55,954 nt of DNA from Chitinophaga pinensis (GCA_943324565.2 CALPMC020000004.1:1-55954), one strand, 5' to 3'. Positions 43,454 to 53,866 are shown, counted from the stretch's first letter. The notes: a model not told the origin generated them from the sequence alone. Made by a program: numbers and translations.

Positions 43454-44275
43454 ATGGAGAAGAAAAAAGTCCTTTTTATATCTCAAGAAATTTTTCCTTT
43501 TTTGCCAAAATCAGAAATTTCGTCAACTTCAAGAAGACTTCCGCAGGTAGTTCAAGAAGCGGGAAAAGAAATACGTGTTTTTACCCCACGTTTCGGAGCA
43601 ATCAATGAGCGTAGACATCAATTACACGAAGTAATTAGATTATCAGGCTTAAACATAAGCATCGACGATCAGGATCATCCTTTAATTATTAAGGTTGCTT
43701 CTGTTTCTTCGGCAAGAATGCAAGTTTATTTTATAGATAACGATGACTATTTCAAAAGAAAAACAACCGTTCAAGACGATAAAGGTCAGTTTTTTGCTGA
43801 CAATGACGAAAGAGCAATGTTTTTCTGTCACGGAGTTTTAGAGACGGTAAAAAAATTAGGTTGGCAACCAGATGTGATTCATTGTCATGGTTGGTTAACA
43901 GGAATTATGGCTTTGTATATTAAACATGTTTTCAATAAAGACCCACATTTTAAAGATACAAAGGTAGTTTACAGTTTTTATAATGATACTTTTGATGCTC
44001 CTTGGGATGCTCGTTTTTTTGATAAATTAAAACATGACAACATGCCTGCCGAAATCGTTGAAAAACTAAAAGATACAAGCTTTTTGAACATTACAAAAGT
44101 AATCGTAGAAAATTGTGACGGTGTAAATGTTGCAGTTGAAAATTTAGCTCCTGATTTACGGGCTATTTTTGATCAAGCAGAATGTTTGAAGCAAGAATAT
44201 GTATCTGAAGAACATCAAGGAAAGGAATTGTCTGCCTTTTTTGACAAAGTAATTGAAGCAAGTATTTTAGCTTAG
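43454..44275 (+). CDS. Glycogen/starch-synthase N-terminal (GT5) domain protein
   Basis: The 273-aa protein matches only the N-terminal half of glycogen synthase (KKVLFISQEIFPFLPKSE, DVIHCHGWLTGIMALYIK, KVVYSFYNDTF). The KxGGL nucleotide-sugar loop is replaced by KSEISSTSRRLP and the C-terminal GT-B half is absent. So it may not be a functional synthase. Bacteroidota carry this short form between panC and DUF4270 genes, so it is a conserved family of its own rather than a recent truncation. Confidence 0.85.
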   Translation: MEKKKVLFISQEIFPFLPKSEISSTSRRLPQVVQEAGKEIRVFTPRFGAINERRHQLHEVIRLSGLNISIDDQDHPLIIKVASVSSARMQVYFIDNDDYFKRKTTVQDDKGQFFADNDERAMFFCHGVLETVKKLGWQPDVIHCHGWLTGIMALYIKHVFNKDPHFKDTKVVYSFYNDTFDAPWDARFFDKLKHDNMPAEIVEKLKDTSFLNITKVIVENCDGVNVAVENLAPDLRAIFDQAECLKQEYVSEEHQGKELSAFFDKVIEASILA

Positions 44276-44286
44276 TCTTCTCAAAA

Positions 44287-45570
44287 ATGAAAATCCTATA
44301 TCCCATTTTCGTAACAGTTTTTGTGAGTGCGTTACTTTTTTCATGCACAAAAAATAGAACCTTAGGTAAAGATGTTATTGATTCCGAATCTTACATGAAC
44401 GGAACAACAGTTGACACTTTTGACTTGATTACATATACAATTGAAGAAGACAGTAGTATTACTGACAATGCCTCAAATGTTGTACTAGGAAGTTATATAG
44501 ACCCTAAGTTTGGAGAATTTGATGCTTCATTTTATTCACAAGTAAGACTTGGAGGATTAAGCCCAGATTTTGGTGATCCAAATACAATCCAAATAGATTC
44601 GTTTGTTTTAGCTCTAAAATATGTTGGTTATTATGGCGATTTATTTCCTCAGACTTTTGAAGTTTATGAATTAGCTGACACGCTTAATTTAGCTTCAACT
44701 TATTATTCATTCTCATCAAAAAATACTAAAAGCTCGAATTTGGTAGCTAATGGAAAGGGGACCATTACACCTAAGCCCTTAACAAAAACAGTAATAGGAG
44801 ATGATACTGTTGATGCTCAATTAAGAATTCCACTTGATACTAATTTTGCACGTAATTTAATACAAGAGGCGACAAGTGGGAGTTCAACTTTTACGACTAA
44901 CGATAACTTTTTAAATTATTTCAAAGGAATTAAAGTAAAAACAAATAATCCAGCTCAATCAGTAGGTCAAGGTGCCATCTTCTATTTTAATATTACTGAT
45001 GCTGCCTCGAAAATGACCATATACTTTAAACAAGGTGGTGTCAAAAAAACGTTTGATTTTGTGATCAATTCAGATTGTGCAGATTTTACCAATGTACAAG
45101 TTTCCAACACAGGAAAACCCATTGATTTAGTTTTACAAGATAGCACAAAGGGTTTGAAGGAATTTTACGCTCAAGCATTTAAACACCGGGCGATAATAAA
45201 ATTTAAAGACATTGAGAATCTGCCTAAAAATTTGGTAATCCATCGTGCTGATTTAAGTTTACCTGTTCAATACCAAACGGGCTATAGATTTAAACCAGGA
45301 TCGAGTGTTTCTGTTGCAACCAAATTAAAATCAACAGATGACAATTATACAAGTCTAGGAATACTTGGAGAATTTAATGAGGTGAAGAAATTATTCTCTA
45401 TAAATCTTAGAACTTATGTTCAAGCATTAGTAAATAAAGAAATTGAAAACAATGGTGTGGTTGTATCCCCACGCTTTTTTATAAATTCTTCAGAGCGAAT
45501 TGTTTTTAACGGGAAGAATACAACCAATAAGACTAAACCTAAATTAATATTAACATATACAACCTACTAA
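44287..45570 (+). CDS. DUF4270 lipoprotein
   Basis: The 427-aa protein has a lipoprotein signal (FVSALLFSC, Cys at about 18). The DUF4270 domain shows GSYIDPKFGEFDASFYSQVRLG near 58-79 and a C-terminal beta-rich half with LILTYTTY. The family is found beside the GT5-domain gene and glmS in Bacteroidota; its function is unknown, possibly outer-membrane surface related. It lies 11 bp after the preceding gene and 3 bp before glmS. Confidence 0.9.
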   Translation: MKILYPIFVTVFVSALLFSCTKNRTLGKDVIDSESYMNGTTVDTFDLITYTIEEDSSITDNASNVVLGSYIDPKFGEFDASFYSQVRLGGLSPDFGDPNTIQIDSFVLALKYVGYYGDLFPQTFEVYELADTLNLASTYYSFSSKNTKSSNLVANGKGTITPKPLTKTVIGDDTVDAQLRIPLDTNFARNLIQEATSGSSTFTTNDNFLNYFKGIKVKTNNPAQSVGQGAIFYFNITDAASKMTIYFKQGGVKKTFDFVINSDCADFTNVQVSNTGKPIDLVLQDSTKGLKEFYAQAFKHRAIIKFKDIENLPKNLVIHRADLSLPVQYQTGYRFKPGSSVSVATKLKSTDDNYTSLGILGEFNEVKKLFSINLRTYVQALVNKEIENNGVVVSPRFFINSSERIVFNGKNTTNKTKPKLILTYTTY

Positions 45571-45573
45571 ATT

Positions 45574-47418
45574 ATGTGTGGAATAGTTGCTTACATCGGA
45601 AAAAAACAAGCCTTTCCTATTGTGCTGAAGGGACTTAAAAGATTAGAGTATAGAGGTTATGATAGTGCTGGCATAGCGGTATTAAATGGAGAGGCTTTAA
45701 ACATGTTTAAGCGCTCGGGTAAAGTTGCCAATTTAGAAGCTTATGCAATGGAGCATAACACAGAAGGTCATGCAGCAATTGGTCACACACGTTGGGCAAC
45801 TCACGGTTTACCAAATGATGTAAATGCGCATCCTCATTTCTCGAATGACGAATCAATCGCAGTAATACATAATGGTATTATTGAGAATTATGATACGTTA
45901 AAGAAAAAGTTAATTACTTACGGTTTTACATTTCAGAGTGAAACTGACACTGAAGTTTTGGTTCATTTAATTGACCACATTCGTAAAAATGATAATCTTT
46001 CAATTCCTGAAGCAGTAAGAAGAGCACTTCATCATGTTGAAGGAGCATACGCAATTGTTGTAATTTCAAAAGATAATCCAAATCAATTAGTTGCTGCTAG
46101 AAAAAGTAGCCCATTGGTAGTTGGAATTGGAAATGAAGGAGATTTCTTCTTAGCTTCTGATGCAACTCCAATTATTGAATATACAAAACGTGTTGTTTAC
46201 CTAAACGATGAAGAAATCGCCGTGGTTGATTTAAATGAAGGTTTGCGAATTTTCAATATTGGAAATCAAGAAAAAACACCTTTCATTCAGAAATTAGAAA
46301 TGGAATTGGAAGCTTTAGAAAAAGGCGGATATGAACATTTTATGTTGAAAGAAATTCACGAACAGCCTCGTTCTATTCAAGATTGTTTACGTGGAAGATT
46401 AAATTCAAACGAGGGTTGGGTTGCTTTACGCGGCTTGTTGGATTACGAAACGAAAATGATTCAAGCTAAACGTTTGATCATTGTAGCTTGTGGTACTTCA
46501 TGGCATGCAGCTTTAGTTGGAGAATATTTAATCGAAGACTTAGCTCGTATTAATGTTGAAGTTGAATACGCAAGTGAGTTCAGATACAGAAACCCTATTA
46601 TCAGTGAGAATGACGTTGTAATTGCTATTTCGCAATCAGGTGAAACAGCTGATACATTAGCAGCTTTGGAATTAGCAAAATCAAAAGGAGCAACTATTTT
46701 AGGTATTTGTAATGTTGTTGGATCTTCTATATCTCGTGTTACGGATGCTGGTTGTTATACGCATGCAGGACCAGAAATCGGTGTAGCTTCAACAAAAGCA
46801 TTTACAGCTCAAGTTACAGTTCTTACTTTGATGGCACTTTCGTTAGCTCATAAAAAAGGCACAATCAGTGAGTCTGCTTTTCATGCATTATTGACTGAAA
46901 TAGAGGATATTCCTGGAAAAGTGAAAGAAGTATTAAAATCAAATTCAATCATTGAGAAAATCGCTGCTGAATACGCAGAGGCTCCAAATGCTTTGTATTT
47001 AGGTCGTGGTAGTTCATTCCCTGTAGCTTTAGAAGGTGCATTGAAATTGAAAGAAATTTCATACATCCACGCTGAAGGTTATCCGGCAGCTGAAATGAAA
47101 CACGGACCTATAGCGTTGATAGATGAAAATATGCCTGTTTTTGTTATAGCAACAAAAGGTAATTCTTATGAGAAAGTGGTTTCAAATATTCAAGAAGTTA
47201 AAGCTAGAAAAGGTAAAATCATTGCAATCGTTACTGAAGGCGATGTGAACGTTAAAGAAATGGCAGATCATGTAATTGAAATTCCAGAAACGCACGAATA
47301 TTTGGTTCCTTTATTGGCAACAATTCCTTTACAATTACTTTCTTATCACATTGCTTTGATGAGAGGTTGTAATGTTGACCAACCAAGAAACTTAGCGAAA
47401 TCAGTAACTGTAGAATAA
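45574..47418 (+). CDS. glmS: Glutamine-fructose-6-phosphate aminotransferase
   Basis: The 614-aa enzyme makes glucosamine-6-phosphate for peptidoglycan and LPS. It starts MCGIVAYIGKKQAFPIVL with catalytic Cys2, has YRGYDSAGIAV and GHTRWATHG in the glutaminase domain, and two SIS isomerase domains (AISQSGETADTLAAL, SSFPVALEGALKLKEISYIHAEGYPAAEMKHGPIAL). The C-terminus DQPRNLAKSVTVE is canonical. A terminator follows. Confidence 0.97.
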   Translation: MCGIVAYIGKKQAFPIVLKGLKRLEYRGYDSAGIAVLNGEALNMFKRSGKVANLEAYAMEHNTEGHAAIGHTRWATHGLPNDVNAHPHFSNDESIAVIHNGIIENYDTLKKKLITYGFTFQSETDTEVLVHLIDHIRKNDNLSIPEAVRRALHHVEGAYAIVVISKDNPNQLVAARKSSPLVVGIGNEGDFFLASDATPIIEYTKRVVYLNDEEIAVVDLNEGLRIFNIGNQEKTPFIQKLEMELEALEKGGYEHFMLKEIHEQPRSIQDCLRGRLNSNEGWVALRGLLDYETKMIQAKRLIIVACGTSWHAALVGEYLIEDLARINVEVEYASEFRYRNPIISENDVVIAISQSGETADTLAALELAKSKGATILGICNVVGSSISRVTDAGCYTHAGPEIGVASTKAFTAQVTVLTLMALSLAHKKGTISESAFHALLTEIEDIPGKVKEVLKSNSIIEKIAAEYAEAPNALYLGRGSSFPVALEGALKLKEISYIHAEGYPAAEMKHGPIALIDENMPVFVIATKGNSYEKVVSNIQEVKARKGKIIAIVTEGDVNVKEMADHVIEIPETHEYLVPLLATIPLQLLSYHIALMRGCNVDQPRNLAKSVTVE

Positions 47419-47438
47419 GAATAGTTAAAAAAAATATG

Positions 47439-47470
47439 AAATCTCCGAAGTAATTTGGAGATTTTTTTTT
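47439..47470 (+). terminator. Rho-independent terminator after glmS
   Basis: AAATCTCC (47439-47446) and GGAGATTT (47457-47464) form an eight-pair stem with a 10-base loop, followed by a run of about nine T. Confidence 0.85.
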
Positions 47471-47608
47471 CAATTTCTAATTGATTTTCAGCCTCATTCC
47501 TTACAATTTATCATAAACTTTTTGTGAAGTTTTTGTATTGTGGGTTTCCAATACCTTTTTTTTCTAATTTTGAATCATTACAAATAATAATTTAAAAAAT
47601 CATAAATT

Positions 47609-48208
47609 ATGTCATTTCAATTACCAAAATTAGCTTATGCATACGACGCATTAGAGCCACATATTGATGCGAGAACAATGGAAATTCACCATTCTAAACA
47701 TCATCAAGCTTACACAACTAATTTAAACAATGCGATTGCAGGAACTGAGTTAGAAGGAAAAACAATCGAAGAGATTTTACTTGCGTGTAAAGATAAACCG
47801 GCTGTTCGTAACAATGGTGGTGGATTCTGGAATCACAATTTATTCTGGGAAGTTATGGCTCCAAACGCTGGTGGCGAACCAACTGGAGACATAGCAACTG
47901 CAATTGATGCAAAATTTGGTTCTTTTGAAGCTTTTAAAGATGAATTTGCGAAAGCTGCAACAACGCGTTTTGGTTCAGGTTGGGCTTGGTTGTGTGTAAC
48001 TGACGGTAAATTAGAAGTTTGTTCAACAGCAAATCAAGATAATCCATTGATGGGTGAAGGATGCAAAGGTACAGCAATCTTAGGTTTAGACGTTTGGGAA
48101 CACGCATATTACTTAAACTATCAAAATCGTCGTCCTGATTATATCAATGCATTTTTTAATGTAATTAATTGGGAAGTAGTTGCTGCTAAATACGCTGCTG
48201 CACTTTAA
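47609..48208 (+). CDS. sod: Superoxide dismutase (Fe/Mn)
   Basis: The 199-aa enzyme removes superoxide. It starts [35 protein letters not shown], with metal-binding His (about 27 and 74), then [12 protein letters not shown], and [19 protein letters not shown] carrying the Asp and His ligands. Metal preference is not clear from sequence. A -7-like TAATTTTG lies at 47565-47572 and a strong terminator follows the gene. Confidence 0.96.
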   Translation: MSFQLPKLAYAYDALEPHIDARTMEIHHSKHHQAYTTNLNNAIAGTELEGKTIEEILLACKDKPAVRNNGGGFWNHNLFWEVMAPNAGGEPTGDIATAIDAKFGSFEAFKDEFAKAATTRFGSGWAWLCVTDGKLEVCSTANQDNPLMGEGCKGTAILGLDVWEHAYYLNYQNRRPDYINAFFNVINWEVVAAKYAAAL

Positions 48209-48244
48209 TAATCGAACTCAGGTTAATATTATTTAAATCATTTT

Positions 48245-48278
48245 GAAAGGGTTGTTTCTAGGAAGCAACCCTTTTTTT
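48245..48278 (+). terminator. Rho-independent terminator after sod
   Basis: AGGGTTG (48248-48254) pairs with CAACCCT (48266-48272), followed by T7. Loop about 11 bases. Confidence 0.85.
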
Positions 48279-48361
48279 ATAGTTAAAAATTGTGGCTAAT
48301 TTATTCATTCTCAAAAATTCTACACAATAATTCTCTACATTTACAAGTAAAGATTTCATTT

Positions 48362-50803
48362 ATGAAAAACCTGAAAATCATAATTTATTTTTTGCTTTTT
48401 TCTCCATTTGTGAACGCACAAAACTTTCAATTACTTGATTTATATTCAAAAGAAGTAATTCCTTTTTCGAAAGTCATTCCTTCAATTGATAAACCTTTGC
48501 TGACAGATATAGATGGTAAATTTCAGCTAAATGTTTCGGAGCAAGAAATCACTATTAAAGCAAGTACTTACCGAGATACAACCTTCAAAATCTATTCGTG
48601 GTCTGATACACAAATTTTGCTCCGTCCAGCATATCAAAACATTCAAGAAGTAACCGTTTTACCTGGCGAAAATCCTGCAGACCGCATAATAAAAAAAGCA
48701 ATTGAAAATCGCAAACTCAATCATCCACTTGAAAATGACGGTTTTATTAGTCATCAATATAGCAAGTTTATTTTTGATATTGACCCAGAAACACGTAAAC
48801 GATTGATGGATTCTTCAGTGTTAAAGAAAGGCGATACAACACTTTTGAAAATGCGTAATTTTTTCGGAAAGCAGTATCTTTTTATGATTGAAAATGCTTC
48901 TCGACATTATTTTGAACCTCCCTATAAAGAGAAAGAAATAATTGAAGCTTATAAAGTTTCTGGTTTCACCGATCCGATTTTTTCAACTTTTGCACAAGAA
49001 ATGCAATCCTTTCATTTTTATGACAATCAAGTTGCTGTACTTGGTAAACAATACATTAACCCCATTGCTTTTGGTTCATTGAATCGTTATCTTTTCATTT
49101 TGGAAGATTCAACAGTTAATGCTAAAGACACCACTTACACCGTTTTTTATCGTCCTCGAAAAGGGAAAAATTTTGAAGGTTTAACAGGGCGTTTATACAT
49201 CAACACCAACGGTTTCGCTATTGAAAAAGTAACAGCAAAGCCTTATGTGATGGACACTTCTGGAATGGCATTGGAAATTGTTCAAGAATATGCTTTCACA
49301 GAAAACACAAAATGGTTTCCTTCTAAACTTTCAACTTCGATCGAAATGTATTCGGCAGCTACAGATATAGAATCAGGAACTGTTTCAGTAGTTGCCGGTG
49401 GCGAAAAAATAACAAAACCCAAAAGCTACATCGTTGGTAGAGGTTCAACTTACATCGACAAAGTTCAGTTTAATCCAAAAGAATTGGAAAAAGAAAAGTT
49501 TAATAATGTATCAACTGAAACTGCTGTAAATGCGGAAGTAACCAATGACACTAAATGGAACGAATTGCGCACCAATCAACTTTCTGAACGTGAGAAAAAC
49601 ACCTATACTAATTTAGATAGCATTGTTAAAACGCAAAAATTAGATCGCTTTTTGTCACTTGCAAAAGTTCTAGCTTCTGGTAAGATTCCAATTAAAAAAT
49701 TCAACTTGGATTTAAAGCGAATCATCAACTATAATCCGTACGAAGGTTATCGTTTGGGCTTAGGAATTGAAACTTCAGAGCGATTAATAAAACCTTTAAT
49801 TCTTGGAACTTACTTTGGGTACGGAACCAACGATAAGGCTTGGAAATATGGAGCTTATTCACATCTTTTTCTGCATCGAAGAACGGGCACAAAACTCGAA
49901 TTTTTTATTCAAAATGATGTTGCAGAAGTTGGTTCTGTTCGCTCTATTGCAAATCCTAATTTCTTAACTAATGATTTAGCACGTGAGTTTTTTATTAAAA
50001 ACAAAGTGAACCAAGAAAAAATGGGAATTGCTTTTCAAACTTATATTCGTTCCAATATGGGCTTGCGATTCGAAGCAAATACACAACGACTTTTCTATGG
50101 TAACACTTATCAATTTGAAGGTCAAAATGCTTTTGTTGCTAACGAAACTTCACTCATTTGGTCGTGGAACATTCGCGAAAAAGTAAATATTTTAGGAAAT
50201 CAACGAGTACCAATGGGGACAAAATTCCCTAAGTTACAACTTCAAATAGACAAAGGTTGGAAATTGGACGCTGGGAAATTTTCAAGCAATTTGGATTACT
50301 ATCGAATAATTTTTCAAGTCCAACAAACGGTTCCCATTATCGGAATTGGAAAGTTAGCTTGGTCGCTCAAAACAGGAATTAGTGATGGTAACGCACCACT
50401 TTTCTTTCATCAATTGATTTCAGCTACCCGAGCGAATTGGTCAATTTCTGTCCCCAATACCTTTGAAACCGTTGATGCAAACGAGTTTTATCACAAAAAA
50501 GCGGCTGCCATTTTCACACGTTTTATATTCAATTCCAAACACACAAAAGCCAAATGGAACGAGCCACAATTAGGTTTGCATTATGCATACGGAATTGGCG
50601 AATTTCAAAATAAAGAAGCGCACAGCTTAGCCTTTCGCTCGATGGACATAGGTTTACATGAAGCCGGATTGTTTTTAAATGGAATTTTAGTTTCCGGAAA
50701 TACAAGCATCGGTTTGGGTGGTTTTACGCGTTTTGGTTATTATGCGAATCCTGATTGGAAAAGAAATATTGTTCCTAAGATTGTGGTTGGGGTAGTTTTT
50801 TAA
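48362..50803 (+). CDS. DUF5686 outer-membrane-associated protein
   Basis: The 813-aa protein starts at the ATG at 48362, giving a signal peptide MKNLKIIIYFLLFSPFVNAQ. A CarboxypepD_reg-like domain follows (about 20-105), then a long beta-rich region with YNPYEGYRLGLGIETSERL (about 460-480). The C-terminal part looks like an outer-membrane beta-barrel, with alternating aromatic strands and a final KIVVGVVF. The family is Bacteroidota-specific; the role is unknown. It stands alone. Confidence 0.85.
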   Translation: MKNLKIIIYFLLFSPFVNAQNFQLLDLYSKEVIPFSKVIPSIDKPLLTDIDGKFQLNVSEQEITIKASTYRDTTFKIYSWSDTQILLRPAYQNIQEVTVLPGENPADRIIKKAIENRKLNHPLENDGFISHQYSKFIFDIDPETRKRLMDSSVLKKGDTTLLKMRNFFGKQYLFMIENASRHYFEPPYKEKEIIEAYKVSGFTDPIFSTFAQEMQSFHFYDNQVAVLGKQYINPIAFGSLNRYLFILEDSTVNAKDTTYTVFYRPRKGKNFEGLTGRLYINTNGFAIEKVTAKPYVMDTSGMALEIVQEYAFTENTKWFPSKLSTSIEMYSAATDIESGTVSVVAGGEKITKPKSYIVGRGSTYIDKVQFNPKELEKEKFNNVSTETAVNAEVTNDTKWNELRTNQLSEREKNTYTNLDSIVKTQKLDRFLSLAKVLASGKIPIKKFNLDLKRIINYNPYEGYRLGLGIETSERLIKPLILGTYFGYGTNDKAWKYGAYSHLFLHRRTGTKLEFFIQNDVAEVGSVRSIANPNFLTNDLAREFFIKNKVNQEKMGIAFQTYIRSNMGLRFEANTQRLFYGNTYQFEGQNAFVANETSLIWSWNIREKVNILGNQRVPMGTKFPKLQLQIDKGWKLDAGKFSSNLDYYRIIFQVQQTVPIIGIGKLAWSLKTGISDGNAPLFFHQLISATRANWSISVPNTFETVDANEFYHKKAAAIFTRFIFNSKHTKAKWNEPQLGLHYAYGIGEFQNKEAHSLAFRSMDIGLHEAGLFLNGILVSGNTSIGLGGFTRFGYYANPDWKRNIVPKIVVGVVF

Positions 50804-50857
50804 AATGGGACATTAAGACATTAGGACAATAAGACGTTAGGATATTAGGACGCAGCA

Positions 50858-50907
50858 GTTGCCTTCGAGAGCCTCAGCCAACAGTTGACTGAGGCCCTCG
50901 AAGGCAA
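50858..50907. repeat. Perfect-length hairpin repeat with GTTGCCTTCGAG arms
   Basis: Arms of about 25 bp (GTTGCCTTCGAGAGCCTCAG... and ...GCCCTCGAAGGCAAC) are inverted with two mismatches and almost no loop. Just before it, 50807-50851, a degenerate 9-bp tandem (ACATTAGGA-type units) occurs. The palindrome has higher GC than its surroundings. It lies between DUF5686 and the marR gene. Confidence 0.75.
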
Positions 50908-50994
50908 CAGTTGACCTCAAAGAAGGGCATCAATTTCCACTTTTCAAATAATCGTATGCACGCATAATTATTTTTATTACTTTTAGTGTGAAAA

Positions 50995-51456
50995 ATGAAC
51001 AGCAATAAATCCGATTTAATAGATTTCATCATTCGTCATTCGTGGCATCGAATTTCGCGAATGTACAATCAGATGGCCGCTGTTGAAGGCATGACGATGT
51101 CTTATGGTTTTATCTTAATGATGGTTGAAAAGGAAGGAACGCCAAGCACACAATTAGGACCGAAAATGGGGATGGAAGCAACTTCACTTTCGCGAACTAT
51201 TAATGCAATGGAAGTTGATGGCTTAATTCGCCGTTCAAGCTCTGAAAAAGACAAGCGCATTACTTTGGTTTTTTTAACCGAATTAGGTGTTCAAAAGCGA
51301 AAAATGGTAAAACAATTCATTTTAGAATTTAATGAAAAACTTACCAGCAAACTGAAAAAGAAAGATTTAGATGGTTTTTTCACGGTAATGAATGCCTTGG
51401 ATGAATCAGTGGATGAAATTGTAGATAATAAAAAAGTGATTAACGAAAAATTATAA
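50995..51456 (+). CDS. MarR-family transcription regulator
   Basis: The 153-aa protein has a winged helix with TPSTQLGPKMGMEATSLSRTINAMEVDGLIRRSSSEKDKRITLVFLTELG (about 43-92), the MarR pattern. It lies 4 bp before the FadB/FadN-type gene and probably controls that operon in response to acyl-CoA, as such MarR genes do in other Bacteroidota (inference). Confidence 0.92.
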   Translation: MNSNKSDLIDFIIRHSWHRISRMYNQMAAVEGMTMSYGFILMMVEKEGTPSTQLGPKMGMEATSLSRTINAMEVDGLIRRSSSEKDKRITLVFLTELGVQKRKMVKQFILEFNEKLTSKLKKKDLDGFFTVMNALDESVDEIVDNKKVINEKL

Positions 51457-51460
51457 GAAA

Positions 51461-53866
51461 ATGAATAGACACATTCGCAAAGTTGCCGTTTTAGGCTCGG
51501 GAGTAATGGGATCGAGAATCGCTTGCCATTTTGCAAATATTGGTTGCGAAGTATTGCTTTTGGACATCGCTCCAAGAGAATTGACACCAGAAGAAACAGC
51601 AAAAGGTTTAACGCTTGAATCAAAAGTTGTTAGAAACAAAATTGTTAACGGAGCTTTGGCTTTCGCTTTGAAATCAAATCCATCTCCAATTTACAGAAAA
51701 TCGTTTGCTTCGCGCATTACAACGGGTAATTTCGACGATGATTTAGCACAAATCGCGTCTTGTGATTGGGTAATTGAAGTAGTTGTTGAACGCTTAGATA
51801 TCAAGCAACAATTATTCGAAAAAGTTGAAAAATTCAGAACGCCAGGAACGATTATTTCATCCAATACTTCCGGTATTCCAATTCATTTAATGATCGAAGG
51901 TAGAAGTGAAGATTTCCAAAATAATTTTGTAGGAACACATTTCTTTAATCCTCCTCGTTACTTGCAATTATTAGAGATTATTCCAACTCCTAAAACAAGT
52001 CAATTAGTTGTTGATTTCTTGATGGATTATGGAATGAGAATGTTGGGTAAGAAAACAGTTCTTTGTAAAGACACACCTGCATTTATTGCAAATAGAGTAG
52101 GGGTTTATTCCATTATGGCTTTGTTCCATGCAGTAAAAGAAATGGGATTCACAATTGACGAAATTGATAAATTATCAGGCCCAGTTTTAGGTCGTCCGAA
52201 ATCTGCAACTTTCAGAACGTGTGACGTTGTTGGTTTGGATACCTTGGTTCACGTTGCGAATGGTTTGAAAGCAAATTGCCCTGATGACGAAGAAAAACAT
52301 TTGTTTGAATTGCCAGATTACATTGCGAAAATGGTGGAGAACAATTGGTTAGGTTCAAAGTCTGGACAAGGTTTCTATAAAAAATCAAAAGATGAAAATG
52401 GCAAAAAACAAATCTTGTCATTGGACTTAAATACATTGGAATACAAAGTTCCAGAGAAAGTGAAATTCGCGACTTTGGAAATGACAAAACCAATCGATGA
52501 TTTACGTCAACGCACGAAAATGTTGGTGATGGGAATGGACAAAGCTGGCCAGTTCTATCGTCAAATTTTTGGTGGATTGTTCGCGTATGTTTCAAATCGA
52601 ATTCCTGAAATTTCTGATGATTTATTCAAAATTGACGATGCATTGAAAGCTGGTTTTGGTTGGGAATTAGGTCCTTTTGAAACGTGGGATACTATTGGTT
52701 TTGATCAAGGATTGAAATTAATCAAAGACAACAATAAAACAGTTGCAGCTTGGGTGGAAGAAATGAAAGCAGCTGGCTTTACTTCGTTCTACAAATCAGA
52801 GAAAGGACAAAGAATGTACTACGATATTGCTACGAAAGCATATAAAGTAATTCCTGGAACTGAGAACATTGTTCATTTGGATTCATTGCGTTCAGAAAAC
52901 AAATTGTGGGGCAATTCAGATGCTACTTTAGTGAATTTAGGTGATGGTATTTTGAACCTTGAATTCCATACTAAAATGAATACAATTGGAGGTGGAGTTA
53001 TCGAAGGAATCAACAAAGCGATTGATATTGCTGAAAAAGAGCACAAAGGATTAGTGATTTCAAATACAGGTCAGAATTTTTCTGCTGGAGCAAATGTTGG
53101 AATGATTTTCATGATGGCTGCCGAGCAAGATTTTGACGAATTAAATTTCGCTGTAAAAGCTTTCCAAGACACAATGATGCGCGTACGTTATTCAAATATT
53201 CCTGTAATCGTTGCGCCACACAATATGGCACTTGGAGGTGGATGTGAGGTTTCAATGCACGCTGATAAAGTGGTTGCTCACGCAGAATTATACATGGGCT
53301 TGGTTGAGTTCGGAGTAGGTTTGATCCCAGGTGGCGGTGGTTCGAAAGAATTCGCAAAACGTCTATCAGATGAATTGCATGCAGGTGACATTAAAATCAA
53401 CCGTTTGAGAGATCGCTTCTTGACTGTTGGACAAGCAAAAGTTTCGATGTCGGCTTATGAAGCTTTTGATTTAGGTTATTTACGCGAAGGAATCGACGAA
53501 GTTGTTGTAAGTAGAGATTACCAATTGACTCGTGCGAAAGCAGCTTGTTTGGAAATGGCAAACAAAGGATATGTGGCGCCAAAACGCGAGAAAAACATAA
53601 CTGTTGTTGGTCAAGAAGGACTGGGAATTGTTTATGTTGGAGCAAATTCAATGCTTTCAGGAAACTACATGTCAGAGCACGATAGAGTGATTTCAGAGAA
53701 ATTAGGTTTCGTACTTTGTGGTGGTGATTTGTCAGAAAACACAGTTGTTTCAGAGCAATATTTATTAGACTTAGAGCGTAAAGCATTTGTTGAATTATGT
53801 GCTGAAAGAAAAACTTTAGAGCGTTTAGAAAGCTTAGTAAATAAAGGAAAAATCCTAAGAAACTAA
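51461..53866 (+). CDS. 3-hydroxyacyl-CoA dehydrogenase/enoyl-CoA hydratase
   Basis: The 801-aa bifunctional beta-oxidation enzyme is of the FadN type. The N-terminal NAD-binding domain has VAVLGSGVMGSRIACHFANIGCEVLLLD (about 7-34). Two 3-hydroxyacyl dehydrogenase C-terminal domains follow, with CKDTPAFIANRVGVY and FGGLFAYVSNRIPEI. A C-terminal crotonase domain (FSAGANVGMIF, PHNMALGGGCEVSMHAD, GLVEFGVGLIPGGGG) lies at about 505-650. The usual downstream thiolase and acyl-CoA dehydrogenase genes are absent here; a terminator follows. Confidence 0.93.
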   Translation: MNRHIRKVAVLGSGVMGSRIACHFANIGCEVLLLDIAPRELTPEETAKGLTLESKVVRNKIVNGALAFALKSNPSPIYRKSFASRITTGNFDDDLAQIASCDWVIEVVVERLDIKQQLFEKVEKFRTPGTIISSNTSGIPIHLMIEGRSEDFQNNFVGTHFFNPPRYLQLLEIIPTPKTSQLVVDFLMDYGMRMLGKKTVLCKDTPAFIANRVGVYSIMALFHAVKEMGFTIDEIDKLSGPVLGRPKSATFRTCDVVGLDTLVHVANGLKANCPDDEEKHLFELPDYIAKMVENNWLGSKSGQGFYKKSKDENGKKQILSLDLNTLEYKVPEKVKFATLEMTKPIDDLRQRTKMLVMGMDKAGQFYRQIFGGLFAYVSNRIPEISDDLFKIDDALKAGFGWELGPFETWDTIGFDQGLKLIKDNNKTVAAWVEEMKAAGFTSFYKSEKGQRMYYDIATKAYKVIPGTENIVHLDSLRSENKLWGNSDATLVNLGDGILNLEFHTKMNTIGGGVIEGINKAIDIAEKEHKGLVISNTGQNFSAGANVGMIFMMAAEQDFDELNFAVKAFQDTMMRVRYSNIPVIVAPHNMALGGGCEVSMHADKVVAHAELYMGLVEFGVGLIPGGGGSKEFAKRLSDELHAGDIKINRLRDRFLTVGQAKVSMSAYEAFDLGYLREGIDEVVVSRDYQLTRAKAACLEMANKGYVAPKREKNITVVGQEGLGIVYVGANSMLSGNYMSEHDRVISEKLGFVLCGGDLSENTVVSEQYLLDLERKAFVELCAERKTLERLESLVNKGKILRN

